64,000 nucleotides of DNA from Paraburkholderia caledonica NBRC 102488 (GCF_000685095.1 NZ_BAYE01000001.1:310001-374000); one strand, 5' to 3'. Numbered from the stretch's first letter, positions 9,491 through 24,449 are shown. Notes: generated from the sequence alone by a model not told the origin. A program made the numbers and translations.

Positions 9491-10438
9491 GTGAGCGACC
9501 AGTTGCAAAAATTCATGTTCAGCGCGGCGCCGGTGCGCGGCGAAATCGTTTCGCTGCGTAATACGTGGCAGGAAGTGCTGACGCGCCGCGAGTACCCGGC
9601 ACCAGTGCGAACGATTCTCGGCGAGATGATGGCTGCGTGCGCGCTGCTGTCGGCGAATCTGAAATTCGACGGGACGCTGATCATGCAGATTTTCGGCGAT
9701 GGCCCGGCCAAGATGCTGGTGGTTCAATGCAGCTCCGATCTGTCGATGCGCGCCACCGCCAAGCTTTCCGGCGACGAAGGCACGATCGGCGACAGCGCTT
9801 CTCTGGTGGAGCTGCTCAACGCAAGCGGCCACGGTCGCTGCGTGATCACGCTCGACCCGCGCGACAAGAAGCCGGGCCAGCAGCCGTATCAGAGCATCGT
9901 GCCGCTGTCGGGCGTCGACGGTCCGCTCAACTCTATGGCGGAAGTGCTCGAGCACTACATGCATCACTCCGAGCAGCTCGACACGCGCCTGTGGCTCGCG
10001 GCGAATTCCGAGCGCGCGGTCGGCATGCTGCTGCAAAAGCTGCCGGGCGACGGCGGTATCGTCCCGCATCCGGGCGAACTGGATGCAGACACGTGGGAAC
10101 GCGTCTGCACGTTGGGCGGCACGCTGTCGCAAGACGAGCTGCTGAAGGAAGAACCGGAAACGGTGTTCCGACGGCTTTTCTGGCAGGAAAACGTTCAGCA
10201 TTTCGAGCCGGCCGCCGCGCGTTTCGAGTGCACCTGCTCGCGCGAAAAAGTTGGCTCGATGCTGAAGATGCTCGGCCGCGAAGAGGTGGACAGCGTGCTC
10301 GAGGAGCGCGGCCACGTCGAAATTCATTGTGAATTCTGCAACCAGCGGTATGAGTTCGACCCGGTCGACGTGGCGCAACTTTTTCTCGTGAACGCACTCT
10401 CACAAGGTGTGACGCCGGCTGCTGGGCAACGGCACTGA
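9491..10438 (+). CDS. hslO: Redox-regulated chaperone Hsp33
   Basis: A 315-residue holdase chaperone that is switched on by oxidation of a C-terminal zinc site. The redox switch is visible as CTC (CxC) followed about 30 residues later by CEFC (CxxC), the diagnostic four-cysteine arrangement of Hsp33. The N-terminal two thirds match the substrate-binding core. The start is GTG at 9491, just after GAGGAAAAG. It acts in the cytoplasm under oxidative and heat stress. It is probably co-transcribed with the gamma-carbonic-anhydrase-like gene. Confidence 0.96.
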   Translation: MSDQLQKFMFSAAPVRGEIVSLRNTWQEVLTRREYPAPVRTILGEMMAACALLSANLKFDGTLIMQIFGDGPAKMLVVQCSSDLSMRATAKLSGDEGTIGDSASLVELLNASGHGRCVITLDPRDKKPGQQPYQSIVPLSGVDGPLNSMAEVLEHYMHHSEQLDTRLWLAANSERAVGMLLQKLPGDGGIVPHPGELDADTWERVCTLGGTLSQDELLKEEPETVFRRLFWQENVQHFEPAAARFECTCSREKVGSMLKMLGREEVDSVLEERGHVEIHCEFCNQRYEFDPVDVAQLFLVNALSQGVTPAAGQRH

Positions 10439-10652
10439 AGCGACTGGCCAGGCGGGCGCTTTCCGCGCTCGCGGCGGCGTCCCAGGTTGACCTGAGCACG
10501 CGTGTCACCGCGGTTTTCATTACCATTGAGTGCGCGCCCCACCCCGGGCTTTTACAGACATAGGCGGCGCGGTATCTTTGACATTGTGAGGCTGCACCCC
10601 TCCGTGCCGCCGTACATGTTTTACTTAGGTATCCGACTGATCGAGACCGAAC

Positions 10653-11036
10653 ATGAGCATTTCCATCTCGCTGCTACGTCCCGCGCGCACGCGCGCCACC
10701 TTGACGGCGCTGGCGGGCGTCACTGCGTTGGCCGGTTGCATGATGGACCCGCCAGGACCCTCGCCCATTTACAGCCGGCTGCCCGCCGACCAGTCGGGCA
10801 TGGCCAGCACCGCGCAACCGCTCACGCCCGCTGAGCGCGAGCGTTACAACGCAATCGATCAGCAGGTCATGGCCGAGCAAAACCAGGCAATCGCCGCCGA
10901 AAACGCCGCGCAGGCGTGGTCGCGCTACTACAGCCCGCCAGTGCCGGTGAGCGTTTACGGTAGCTACTACGGCGGTGGATGGGGGCATGGCTGGGGCACC
11001 GGCGTGGGCATTGGCTACGGCCCTTGGGGCTGGTGA
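10653..11036 (+). CDS. Small Gly/Tyr-rich lipoprotein of unknown function
   Basis: A 127-residue exported protein. It has a positively charged N-terminus, a hydrophobic stretch and a lipobox-like VTALAGC (Cys30), so it is probably a lipoprotein. The middle is Ala/Gln-rich and the C-terminus is made of Gly, Trp and Tyr (YYGGGWGHGW...), as in several short betaproteobacterial envelope proteins. No enzyme motif is seen. A strong terminator hairpin follows at 11130-11167, and no close partner gene lies upstream, so it is probably a single transcription unit. Confidence 0.7.
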   Translation: MSISISLLRPARTRATLTALAGVTALAGCMMDPPGPSPIYSRLPADQSGMASTAQPLTPAERERYNAIDQQVMAEQNQAIAAENAAQAWSRYYSPPVPVSVYGSYYGGGWGHGWGTGVGIGYGPWGW

Positions 11037-11129
11037 TTGACCGAGCGCGCTGAGTAGCGGCGGAACGCCGGAACGCCGGCGATCAAAGCGTTCCGGCCGC
11101 CGTTCCGACTGTTGAATGCTCGCTGATGT

Positions 11130-11167
11130 AAAAAAGGCGCGGGTCAATTGACACCGCGCCTTTTTTC
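11130..11167. terminator. Bidirectional intrinsic terminator
   Basis: An inverted repeat of AAGGCGCGG and CCGCGCCTT is flanked by an A-run on the left and a T-run on the right, so it can end both the plus-strand lipoprotein transcript and the minus-strand eno-ftsB transcript, which converge here. Confidence 0.8.
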
Positions 11168-11194
11168 GTTTCCCCATTGAAGCGCCGTCATCGC

Positions 11195-11626
11195 TCAGTG
11201 CGCGGGCTTCTTGTCTTTCGCTGGCTTGCCGCCGTGCTTGCGCTCTGGCTTCGCGCGTGACTCCGGATTCGGCACGACATGCAGCGGTGCCGACGAGACT
11301 TCGCCGCGAGTCGAGGTGGAAGCCGAAGGCGCGTTGGCCGTCGGCAAAGGTGCATTCGGCGAAACGAATTGCACGAACACTTCGCCGTCTTTGACCATGC
11401 CCATTTCGTAGCGGGCGCGCTCTTCGACGGCAGCGGTGCCGTTCTGCAAGTCCTGCACCTCGCCCTGAATTCGCTCGTTACGCAGTTTCGCGTCGGTATT
11501 CTTTTGCATCTGCTGCGCGAGCTGCTGCTGCAGTTCGTGCACGCGCAACCAGCCGCCATGGCCCCACCAAAGCGGATACTGGATCAACGCCAGCAGAACG
11601 ATCAGTACAGCAGTGACGAGCCGCAT
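11195..11626 (-). CDS. ftsB: Cell division protein FtsB
   Basis: A bitopic septum protein of 143 residues that joins FtsL and FtsQ in the divisome. One membrane helix occupies about residues 3-19, followed by a coiled coil (about 28-70, [12 protein letters not shown]...) and then [17 protein letters not shown], the conserved FtsB core. The last ~50 residues form a Ser/Ala/Lys-rich tail that is absent from the ~103-residue E. coli protein. It lies 117 bp downstream of eno, the same order as in many betaproteobacteria. Confidence 0.92.
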   Translation of the reverse strand: MRLVTAVLIVLLALIQYPLWWGHGGWLRVHELQQQLAQQMQKNTDAKLRNERIQGEVQDLQNGTAAVEERARYEMGMVKDGEVFVQFVSPNAPLPTANAPSASTSTRGEVSSAPLHVVPNPESRAKPERKHGGKPAKDKKPAH

Positions 11627-11647
11627 GAAGTAAGCACAATAAATACG

Positions 11648-11676
11648 CGCCGCCCTGCGCTAAACGCAGGGCGGCG
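11648..11676. repeat. 12-bp perfect stem-loop between eno and ftsB
   Basis: CGCCGCCCTGCG (11648-11659) and its exact complement (11665-11676) are separated by five bases. No T-run follows on either strand, so it does not look like a standard terminator; it may affect eno-ftsB mRNA stability or ratio. Confidence 0.6.
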
Positions 11677-11743
11677 AGGTCAATCAGACACGAAGAAAAA
11701 CCGGCTCATCGGTCAGCGCTAGAAACAGTCCAATCACAACGAA

Positions 11744-13099
<1,356 letters not shown>

Positions 13100-13296
13100 T
13101 TAGCGCTCACCCCGTCCCTTACAGAGCACACGAATGCGGACCTAGCCTCGGCGCTCGTTCCGGTCCATGCGGAGCATGGTCTCCCGACAGACAACCTACG
13201 CGCCGATACGTTCGACCACCATTGTGCACGTTCGCCGCGCACTCCCACTTGAATGGGCGGTTCAAGACGCGAGCCAGCATGCGGCGAACGCCTGAA

Positions 13297-16746
<3,450 letters not shown>

Positions 16747-17003
16747 CTGCGGCTATCTCCGTTCTGTTTATTCGCGGCGGGTGAAGCCTGGCGGTGTCTC
16801 GCGATGCTGAATGTTGCGGTGTGGCTGTAGCGGTGCGGTGTGGCGCTGTGGCGGTGCTCCGCTGTGAAGCTTGAGTACGATTGCCGTTGAGCGGCTTCGC
16901 TTTGCCGCCCGCTCATTGCCTCTCTTCTACGGCGCTCTCCGAGTTGCCTGCAGCGCTTCCTTTGTGGCTCTTTCCATTTGCGTAGCGTCAACCGGCGATC
17001 GGT

Positions 17004-19790
17004 TCAGCGATCCATCCAGTAACGCCGACGGGTGTCGCGATAACGCTCGATGGTCAGCGCGGTATCGCTTGCATGCGCACCTCGCCGCGTGGCGAAATCC
17101 GGGTCGACCAGGACGCGCACTGCGCCATCCGCATCGCTGCGTCCAAGTTCGATATGCCGCGCCGAATAGCGCGCCAGCACGCCCGCACTGGGATGATGAA
17201 ACCGGTTGCGATAGCCTACCTGAAATAGCGCGACGAGCGGGTCGATAGAATCGAGGAACGGTTCAGTCGACGACGTCTTGCTGCCATGATGTGGGACCAC
17301 CAGCACCTGAGCACGCAGCATCTCGCGATCGCGCGACAACAGCACGCGTTCGGCTGGGGCCTCGATGTCGGCGGTCAGCAGCGCAGCAAGGCTCGTGCGT
17401 TGCGCGTGCTCGTCGGGCGCGTCGGCCGACCGGCGATCTGCCGCGCTTTCCGCTCTGCTCTTCAGCGCACGATCCAATCTGCTGTCCGACGCATGCTCCT
17501 CCGCGCTGGCCGCTCCGCCGTCCTCCACGCCACTCGCCGCGCCCTTCAATGGCGAAGCTTGTCGCCTTCCCTCTCCCGGGTTCACAACTGCACCCGGCAA
17601 CGTGCTCACGCGCAGCACACAGCAATGCGCGTTCGGCTTGCCCTGTAGCGGCCCGGCGTCGGGCCAGAGCATCGAAAATTCGACGCCGTCCCATCGCCAG
17701 CGCTGTCCCGCTGCACAGGGCAGCGTCTGCGCGCCCCGTTGCCTCGCATTCGCCCATAGCGCATTGGCCGGTGCGAGAGCGGCGACCATCTGGCGGACCT
17801 CGATCGCATCCAGCACGGCCGGCGCGCCTCCCGAGTGGTCCGAATCCGCGTGGCTAACAATCAGCGTGTCGAGGACGTTGACCCCGTGCGCCTGAAGATA
17901 CGGCACGACGACTCGCTCACCGGCGTATGTCGACTCCGGGCCCGGCCCCGTGTCGAACAGCAGCACGTGGTGCGCCGTCTCGACCAGCACCGAAGTGCCC
18001 TGCCCAACGTCCAGCGCGGTCAGCCGGAAGCTGCCGTGGGGCGGCCCGGACGGCGCCGGCGCAAGCAGCGGCAACCACGCGAGCGGCGCCGCCCACCGCA
18101 GCGGCCAGCCGCGCGGTGCGAGGCACCACAGCACGCCGGCCGCGGCGGCAGCGAGCGTCCATCCGTCCGGCTGCGGCAGCCACCATAGCGCCCACCTGGG
18201 TCCGGAAAGCCATTGCAATCCGGCGATCATCACGTCGAGCAGCGCGTGCGCCGTACGCAACGCGTAGGCATCGAGCGGAGCGGGCAACACGACACCTGCC
18301 AGCACCGAAGGCGTGACGAGCAGGCTTACCCACGGAATCGCAAACGAGTTCGCGAGCGGCCCGATCAACGGAATCTGAGCAAACCAGTAGACCGTCAACG
18401 GCGCGAGCGCGACGGTGACAGCAAGCTGAACCTGCGCGGCGCCGCGCAGCCGTTCACCGAAAGCGCGAATCCGGCGCGCGGCAGCAGCACGCAGGCGCGA
18501 CAATCGGCTGGGCGCGCCGCCCTGTTCGTCCGTCTCGCGCGTGCGCTGTTCGTGATTGTCCACGCGAGGCCGCCCCGACGTGGCGAAGAGAATCGCCGCC
18601 ACCGCGCAGAACGACAACCAGAATCCCGCCGAGACAACCGCCCACGGATCGATCAGCAACACGAGCCCGAGCGCAGACGCGAGCACGGCCGAGCGCGGTA
18701 CATTGCGCCCGCTGAGAGACGCGAGCGCCACGACGCCGGCCATCCACAGCGCGCGCTGCACGGGCACGTTGAAGCCGGCCAACGCAGCATGCAACGCGGC
18801 AAAGAGCGCGCCGCCAGTCACCGCGACGAATTGCGCGGGAACGTGCAGCGGCCAGTTGCGGCCGATCAATCCCGAGCGCCGCCAGCAGGCGCCGCAAACC
18901 CATGCCGCGAGGCCAGCGGCAAAGCCGATATGCAACCCCGAGATCGCCACCAGATGACTGGTGCCCGTGGCGCGCATCAACTGCCAGTCGGCGGCGCTCA
19001 CTTCGTCCTGCGCGCCGATTGCCAGCGCGACGACGATGCCGCGATGAGGCGAGTCCGCCAGCACCGCGTCGATGCGCGCACGCAGCGCCGCGCGCCAGCG
19101 GTCCACCGTCACGCCGACGCCGCGCGCATCCGGGCGCAACCGCACGGCCTGCGTTGCCGCGCTCACGTACCCGGTGGCCCGCACGTTCCGCGCAAGCAAC
19201 CCGGCTTCGGCGTCACGCACGCCGAAGTTCGCATTGCCATGCGGCCGTTTCAGACGCACACGCAGACGCCAGCGTTCACCAGGCTCAAGCGGCGGCGGTG
19301 GCGCTTCGTCGACGATCCAGGACAGTTGGACGACGCGCGGAAACCTGACCGGTTCGCCCGGTGCCGACTCAACGGCAAGCGCGTCCACCGACTCCACGTC
19401 GAAAAGAAAGCGAACGCCTTTATCGTCGCGCGCGGGCAATCCTTTGATGTTGCCGGTCAGCTCGATGTCGCGGCCTTCCCACGCAACCGGCAGGCTCGCC
19501 GCAAGCCGTGCTTCCGCACGCCACGCCGCGTAACCGAAGCCGACGCACCATGCCGCGCATGACAGCGCGCCCCAACCGGCGAATGAGCGCACACGTCGAA
19601 GCAGCCAACTGGAAAGCTCCCTCTGCTCGCGATCCGCGATGTGCGAACGCCCACGCAAGGCCCACACTGCGGCAGCCGCCGCCGCGCAGCCGAACGACAC
19701 CAGCGCGCACCAGCCGCCCCAACCGGGCAATGCCGCCTGCCGCTGAAGCCAGACGATGCCCAACCCAAATCCACACCACCATGCGCGCAT
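17004..19790 (-). CDS. comEC: ComEC/Rec2 family DNA-uptake membrane protein
   Basis: A 928-residue polytopic protein of the ComEC/Rec2 family, the inner-membrane channel for transforming DNA. The N-terminal part has a soluble OB-like domain (DUF4131 region), then the Competence domain with many membrane helices and the conserved TSHLVAISGLHIGF. The C-terminal MBL-type domain shows DVGQGTSVLVET and VSHADSDHSGG. I start at 19790 because GGAGGG lies six bases upstream. About 65 Ala/Glu/Arg-rich residues (coded near 17385-17585) interrupt the MBL domain. Confidence 0.92.
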   Translation of the reverse strand: MRAWWCGFGLGIVWLQRQAALPGWGGWCALVSFGCAAAAAAVWALRGRSHIADREQRELSSWLLRRVRSFAGWGALSCAAWCVGFGYAAWRAEARLAASLPVAWEGRDIELTGNIKGLPARDDKGVRFLFDVESVDALAVESAPGEPVRFPRVVQLSWIVDEAPPPPLEPGERWRLRVRLKRPHGNANFGVRDAEAGLLARNVRATGYVSAATQAVRLRPDARGVGVTVDRWRAALRARIDAVLADSPHRGIVVALAIGAQDEVSAADWQLMRATGTSHLVAISGLHIGFAAGLAAWVCGACWRRSGLIGRNWPLHVPAQFVAVTGGALFAALHAALAGFNVPVQRALWMAGVVALASLSGRNVPRSAVLASALGLVLLIDPWAVVSAGFWLSFCAVAAILFATSGRPRVDNHEQRTRETDEQGGAPSRLSRLRAAAARRIRAFGERLRGAAQVQLAVTVALAPLTVYWFAQIPLIGPLANSFAIPWVSLLVTPSVLAGVVLPAPLDAYALRTAHALLDVMIAGLQWLSGPRWALWWLPQPDGWTLAAAAAGVLWCLAPRGWPLRWAAPLAWLPLLAPAPSGPPHGSFRLTALDVGQGTSVLVETAHHVLLFDTGPGPESTYAGERVVVPYLQAHGVNVLDTLIVSHADSDHSGGAPAVLDAIEVRQMVAALAPANALWANARQRGAQTLPCAAGQRWRWDGVEFSMLWPDAGPLQGKPNAHCCVLRVSTLPGAVVNPGEGRRQASPLKGAASGVEDGGAASAEEHASDSRLDRALKSRAESAADRRSADAPDEHAQRTSLAALLTADIEAPAERVLLSRDREMLRAQVLVVPHHGSKTSSTEPFLDSIDPLVALFQVGYRNRFHHPSAGVLARYSARHIELGRSDADGAVRVLVDPDFATRRGAHASDTALTIERYRDTRRRYWMDR

Positions 19791-19914
19791 GCGCCCTCCG
19801 CCCGCCACCGGCTGTACGCGGGACGAGAAGACGCAACGCACGGCGCAACGCGCAAGCATGCCGCCGGACGTGTGTCTCGCCCGGCGCAAACCACTCGAGA
19901 ATCAACCAGACAAA

Positions 19915-20703
19915 TTATGCAGAGGAAAGCGAGAGCCGCGGCAGCGCGGCGAGCGCGTTAGCCGTTGTGCCTAGGGCGGCTTCGTCCACCGCCATGCCAC
20001 GCAACTGCGCGAGTCCCGCGCCGATGGCCGGAATCTGTTCGGGCGAGTTACGCTGCTTGTAAATCCACGAAGGCGCGATGTCCGGCGCGTCGGTCTCGAC
20101 CACGAGCGCGTCGAACGGCAACTGCTCGGCAAGGCGGCGAATCTGCCGCGCGCGCTCGAACGTCAGATTGCCGCCGAAGCCCAGATGCATACCCTGGTCG
20201 ATATACGCCTGCGCCTGCTGGAAGCTGCCGTTGAATGCATGCGCGATGCCGCGGTGGATCTGATGCCGACGCAAGCCTTTGATCACCTGATCCTGCGATT
20301 TACGCACATGGCAGATCACCGGCAGATCGAATTCGCGCGCGATCTGTAGTTGACCGTTGTAGAAGAATTGCTGCCGGGTGTCGTCGAGGCCGTCGACGAA
20401 ATAATCCAGACCGATCTCGCCGATGCCGATGAAGCGCGGATCGTCGAGGCTCGCCTCGATTTCCGCGCGCAGCAGTTCAAGGTCGTGTTCCTGCGCGGAT
20501 GGCGTAAAGAGCGGATGAATGCCGAGTGCATATGCGCCACCTTCGAAGCGGTGCGCCAACTCGCGCACGGCCGCGAAGTTCTGCCGGCCGATGGCCGGAA
20601 TGACGATACGCCCCACGCCCGCACTCTTCGCCGCCGCAGCGACGTGCTCGCGGTCGGCGTCGAATTCGGAGGCGTCGAGATGGCAGTGCGTATCGATCCA
20701 CAT
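19915..20703 (-). CDS. TatD family metal-dependent hydrolase
   Basis: A 262-residue TIM-barrel hydrolase of the TatD family (3'-5' exonuclease/deoxyribonuclease relatives). Metal ligands are visible in WIDTHCHLD at the N-terminus, GEIGLDYF, ICHVRKS and ETDAPDIAPSW. The start at 20703 puts the metal site at residues 2-8, as usual; the upstream extension has no homology. It lies between lolD upstream and comEC downstream on the same strand. Confidence 0.92.
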   Translation of the reverse strand: MWIDTHCHLDASEFDADREHVAAAAKSAGVGRIVIPAIGRQNFAAVRELAHRFEGGAYALGIHPLFTPSAQEHDLELLRAEIEASLDDPRFIGIGEIGLDYFVDGLDDTRQQFFYNGQLQIAREFDLPVICHVRKSQDQVIKGLRRHQIHRGIAHAFNGSFQQAQAYIDQGMHLGFGGNLTFERARQIRRLAEQLPFDALVVETDAPDIAPSWIYKQRNSPEQIPAIGAGLAQLRGMAVDEAALGTTANALAALPRLSLSSA

Positions 20704-20795
20704 GGGTTGCCTCGCTGACAAGTGGATTGAGCAGATTAAGCAGATCAAGCGGCCGGCACGTCGAGCCACTCCAGCTCTATGCCGCCTCGCCACGC

Positions 20796-21539
20796 TTACA
20801 CCGGAACCGGCGGCTCCTCATGCAAAATCCCGTCGCGCAGCCGCATGATGCGGTCGCACCGCCCGGCCAGTTCGGGGTCGTGCGTGACGATCACGAAGCT
20901 CGTTTCGAGCGTTCGGGACAGTTCGAGCATCAGATTGAAGACCGTGTCCGCAGTGCCGCCGTCCAGATTACCGGTTGGCTCGTCGGCGAGCACGCACGCC
21001 GGCCTCGTGACCAGCGCCCGCGCAATTGCCACACGCTGACGCTCGCCGCCCGACAGCTCGCCCGGCCGATGTTTCGCGCGATGCGCCATGCCGACGCGCT
21101 CCAGCACCGCGAGCGCTTCGCGGCGCGACGCCTCGGTCGTCATGCGGCGAATCCGCAACGGCATGGCGACGTTATCGAGTGCGGAAAACTCGGGTAGCAG
21201 ATGATGAAACTGGTACACGAAACCGAGTGCGCGATTGCGCAAGTCGTTGCGTTCGCGTTCGGAGAGCTTCGTGAACGGCTTGCCCATCACCGAGACGTGG
21301 CCCGCACTCGGATCGTCAAGGCCGCCGAGCACATGCAGCAGCGTGCTCTTGCCTGAACCGGACGCGCCGACAATCGCAAGCTTCTCGCCGCGCCGCACGT
21401 TCAGTTCGGTGTTGTTGAGCACCTGCACGTTCAGACCGCCCTGCACGAACGACTTCGAAATGCCGGTTGCTTCCAGCACGTACGGATGCGGCGTCAGTTC
21501 CTGCGCGGCCATGGGTAGAGTTGCGGAACGGTCATTCAT
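20796..21539 (-). CDS. lolD: Lipoprotein-releasing ABC transporter ATPase LolD
   Basis: ATPase of the LolCDE complex that extracts outer-membrane-destined lipoproteins from the inner membrane. It has 247 residues with Walker [10 protein letters not shown], signature LSGGERQRV and Walker [13 protein letters not shown]. The start at 21539 overlaps the end of lolC by 8 bp, which fixes the start and implies coupled translation. It is similar in layout to MacB/LolD-type ATPases; the neighbouring permease settles the assignment. Confidence 0.96.
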   Translation of the reverse strand: MNDRSATLPMAAQELTPHPYVLEATGISKSFVQGGLNVQVLNNTELNVRRGEKLAIVGASGSGKSTLLHVLGGLDDPSAGHVSVMGKPFTKLSERERNDLRNRALGFVYQFHHLLPEFSALDNVAMPLRIRRMTTEASRREALAVLERVGMAHRAKHRPGELSGGERQRVAIARALVTRPACVLADEPTGNLDGGTADTVFNLMLELSRTLETSFVIVTHDPELAGRCDRIMRLRDGILHEEPPVPV

Positions 21540-22785
21540 AGCGCAGCGCCTCCGCGGGACGAACTTTGGCACCGCGCCAGCTCGGGTAAAGCGTCGCCAC
21601 CGCCGACATCACGAACGCGATGATGCCGATTCGCGCGACGTCCGCGGGAATCAGTTCGGACGGCAGTTCGCTGATGAAATACACCGACGGCGGCAGGAAC
21701 TGCACGCCGATCATATGCTCGATCATCGGCACGAGCCATGGAATGCTCCACGCGATCAGGCAGCCCAGCGCAACGCCGGTTGCCGTGCCGATAAAGCCGA
21801 TCGTCACGCCCTGCACGACGAAAATCTTCATGATCGAACCTGGCTGCGCGCCGAGCGTGCGCAGAATCGCGATGTCGGCCTGCTTGTTGGTCACAGTCAT
21901 CACGAGCGACGACACGAGATTGAACGCCGCGACCGCAATGATCAGCGTGAGGATGATGAACATCATGCGTTTTTCGATCTGCACCGCTGAGAACCAGGTC
22001 TTGTTCTGCTGCGTCCAGTCGCGGATATACAGGTCGCCGGAGAGGCTGCGGGCAAGTTGATGCGCGACTTCCGGCGCGCGCTGCATGTCGGCGAGACGCA
22101 ACCGCACGCCGGTCGGCGCGGGTAGGCGGAACAGCGCCTGAGCGTCCTTGATATTGATGAGCGCGAGCGTGCTGTCGTACTCGTAATGCCCCGACTCGAA
22201 GATGCCCACCACAGTGAACTGCTTCAGACGCGGAAGCATGCCGGCCGGCGTAATGGTGCCTTCGGGCGCGACCAGCGTGATCTTGTCGTTGACGGTCACG
22301 CCGAGATTGGTCGCGAGGTCCGCGCCCAGCACGATGCCGAAGTCGCCGGGCACGAGATCGGTGAGCTTGCCGCCTTTCATCTCCTTGCCGATGTCGGATA
22401 CCTGCGGCTCGAGCGTCGGCTCGACGCCGCGCAACGCCACGCCGCTAACTGCGTCCTGGCGCGTGAGCAACGCCTGCGCTTCCACATAAGGCGCGGCGCC
22501 GATCACTTCCTTGTTCCGGCGCGCTTCGTCGGCCGTGAGTTGCCAGTTAGGCATCGAGCCGGTCGGCGAAAAGATTTCGACGTGCGCAAGCACCGACAGC
22601 ATGCGGTCGCGCACTTCTTTCTGAAAGCCGTTCATGACCGACAAGACCACGATCAGCGCGGCGACGCCAAGCGCGATGCCCGACATCGAAACCAGTGCGA
22701 TGAAGGAGATAAAGCCGTTGCCGGTCGTGCGTTTGCCGGCGCGGGTGTAGCGCCAGCCGATCTGCCATTCGTAGGGAAATTTCAA
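21532..22785 (-). CDS. lolC: Lipoprotein-releasing ABC transporter permease LolC/E
   Basis: A 417-residue permease. It has one N-terminal membrane helix (about 24-48), a periplasmic domain of about 220 residues and three C-terminal helices (about 270-400), the MacB/LolC fold. [30 protein letters not shown] at the N-terminus is typical of LolC/LolE. Only one permease gene is present here, as in many betaproteobacteria that use a single LolF-like subunit; the E. coli C/E distinction may not apply. lolD follows with an overlap. Confidence 0.95.
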   Translation of the reverse strand: MKFPYEWQIGWRYTRAGKRTTGNGFISFIALVSMSGIALGVAALIVVLSVMNGFQKEVRDRMLSVLAHVEIFSPTGSMPNWQLTADEARRNKEVIGAAPYVEAQALLTRQDAVSGVALRGVEPTLEPQVSDIGKEMKGGKLTDLVPGDFGIVLGADLATNLGVTVNDKITLVAPEGTITPAGMLPRLKQFTVVGIFESGHYEYDSTLALINIKDAQALFRLPAPTGVRLRLADMQRAPEVAHQLARSLSGDLYIRDWTQQNKTWFSAVQIEKRMMFIILTLIIAVAAFNLVSSLVMTVTNKQADIAILRTLGAQPGSIMKIFVVQGVTIGFIGTATGVALGCLIAWSIPWLVPMIEHMIGVQFLPPSVYFISELPSELIPADVARIGIIAFVMSAVATLYPSWRGAKVRPAEALRYE

Positions 22786-23219
22786 GCGAGTCCTTTTCTG
22801 CGTTCTTCGGCTACCCGGGCTGTGTGCGGTGTCTTACGTCCGGCGATGCGTCTGGCGATGCGTCCGAGGATAAGCCCGCTGATGCATCTGCCTTCGCGTC
22901 GCGAGTCCGACCCGAGTGTCCTGATCATTGGTGTCGCGGCAATCCGGATGGTTCCTGTCCGACGTCGCGGCGCAAACCCGCCCCGGATTGACGATGCCGC
23001 CACCGTCAACCAAGCGCGAAGTTTGCCATACAATGCCGCGCCGCCGCATAAAGGGACTGCCGGTGGAGCGGCTGGCGGGGCCGCTATATAGACCTCTGCG
23101 GGAGCGCTGCGCGGATAGCTCGACCCAACTGCCGACGCGACGGCGACCCATTGCCGAACCGCGCCGACCCGCGCCAACCCGGCCGCGCCTATCGAAACCG
23201 CAGCGCGCTTTGCCCTACA
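22786..23219. other. Divergent intergenic region without a gene
   Basis: The 434 bp between lolC (minus) and the RpfE-like gene (plus) hold no convincing coding sequence. A 15-bp element, TTTGCCATACAATGC at 23022-23036, recurs with one change at 23209-23223, where it overlaps the start of the downstream gene. The TACAAT inside each copy could act as a -10 box, but I see no good -35 partner. Confidence 0.5.
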
Positions 23220-23231
23220 ATGCGCAGCATC

Positions 23232-24449
23232 ATGCACGCCGACCGCCTCCATCTTCTGCTTCCTTTCGCGCTGCCCGCCGCAGCCGACGCGTCCACCGCC
23301 CTACACGACATCCGCAGCCCTGCACTCGACCGGCTGGTCGCGCGCGCGACGCTCGTCGAGCGTGTGATCGGCGAGGATTTCCAGCGCACGCTGCCGCATG
23401 AACGGTGGATCGCGCGTCAGTTCGGCGCGCTATCCAGCGCCTCGACCGCCTCGACGGGCGTGGCGGGCGCGACAGGCACGCCGAGCGGCGGTGGCGCAAG
23501 CGGCGCGGCAGCCGCCGACGAAGCCCCGCTCGCGCCCTACATGCTGCGCGCCGACGGCGGCGAACCGGGCGATGCGACGTGGGCCTGCGTGCAGCCGGTG
23601 CACGTGCGCATCGCGCATGACCATCTGGTGCTGATCGACCCGGCGTCGCTCGATTTGTCCGATGACGAAGCGAGCGCGCTGCTTGAGGTGGCCCGGCCTC
23701 TGATCCAGGAACTCGGCGTGCGCATCGAGGCGCCGAAGCCCGCGCGCTGGTACCTGTCGGGCGACGACTTCGGCACGCTGGCCGGTGCATCGCCGTTGCG
23801 CGCGAGCGGCCGTAACATCGAAATCTGGTTGCCGCACGAAGCGCATTCCGGCGAGCGTTCGCGGGCGTGGATGAAGCTGCAGAACGAAGTGCAAATGGCC
23901 TGGTTCGAGCACCCCGTGAACGAAGCCCGCGAGGCGCGGGGCCTGCCCGCCGTCAATTCGATCTGGTTTCACGCGCAAGGTGCGGCGCGGCCTGTGCGCA
24001 GCCCGTTCTCACGCGTCTTTTCAGACGCCGCAGCGACGCGCGGCCTCGCACTCACAGCCGGCGTGCCAGTTGGCGCACCGTCCGCTTCGTTCGCGGCGCT
24101 GTCGTCGCTGGAGGACCGCGGCGGCACCAATGCAGGCGACCAGGCAACCCGTTCGAGCGCGGCCAAGGATGTGCACACCGCAGCACACGCGCGAAACACC
24201 ACCCTTGTGGAGCTCGACCCGTTCTCGGCGCCGTATATCGAACAGGACTGGGCACGCTGGAACGCGGCCTTCGCGGCGCTCCAGGGCGACTGGTTCGAAC
24301 CGGCGCTCGAAGCATTGCAGTCGGGGGCGCTCGCCGAACTCGGCCTGACCCTGTGCGGCGACACAGGGTCCGTCACGCTCAGCATCACGCGCGGCGATCT
24401 GCGCAAGTTCTGGCGACGGCGCCTGCTCGCCTCGCTTTTCATCGAATGA
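23232..24449 (+). CDS. RpfE-like regulatory-type protein (unknown biochemistry)
   Basis: About 405 residues starting MHADRLHLLLPF; an in-frame ATG at 23220 is the alternative. Conserved-looking blocks are LLLPFALP, the central RPLIQELGVRIEAPKPARWYL, MKLQNEVQMAWFEHPVN and NSIWFHAQG, the pattern of the proteobacterial family named after Xanthomonas RpfE and often mislabelled phosphoglycerate mutase. Two low-complexity Gly/Ala/Ser/Thr linkers (coded near 23430-23530 and 24060-24200) make it longer than usual. It is 37 bp upstream of recJ, and prfB and lysS follow, the same neighbourhood as rpfE in Xanthomonas. No catalytic motif is recognised. Confidence 0.75.
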   Translation: MHADRLHLLLPFALPAAADASTALHDIRSPALDRLVARATLVERVIGEDFQRTLPHERWIARQFGALSSASTASTGVAGATGTPSGGGASGAAAADEAPLAPYMLRADGGEPGDATWACVQPVHVRIAHDHLVLIDPASLDLSDDEASALLEVARPLIQELGVRIEAPKPARWYLSGDDFGTLAGASPLRASGRNIEIWLPHEAHSGERSRAWMKLQNEVQMAWFEHPVNEAREARGLPAVNSIWFHAQGAARPVRSPFSRVFSDAAATRGLALTAGVPVGAPSASFAALSSLEDRGGTNAGDQATRSSAAKDVHTAAHARNTTLVELDPFSAPYIEQDWARWNAAFAALQGDWFEPALEALQSGALAELGLTLCGDTGSVTLSITRGDLRKFWRRRLLASLFIE

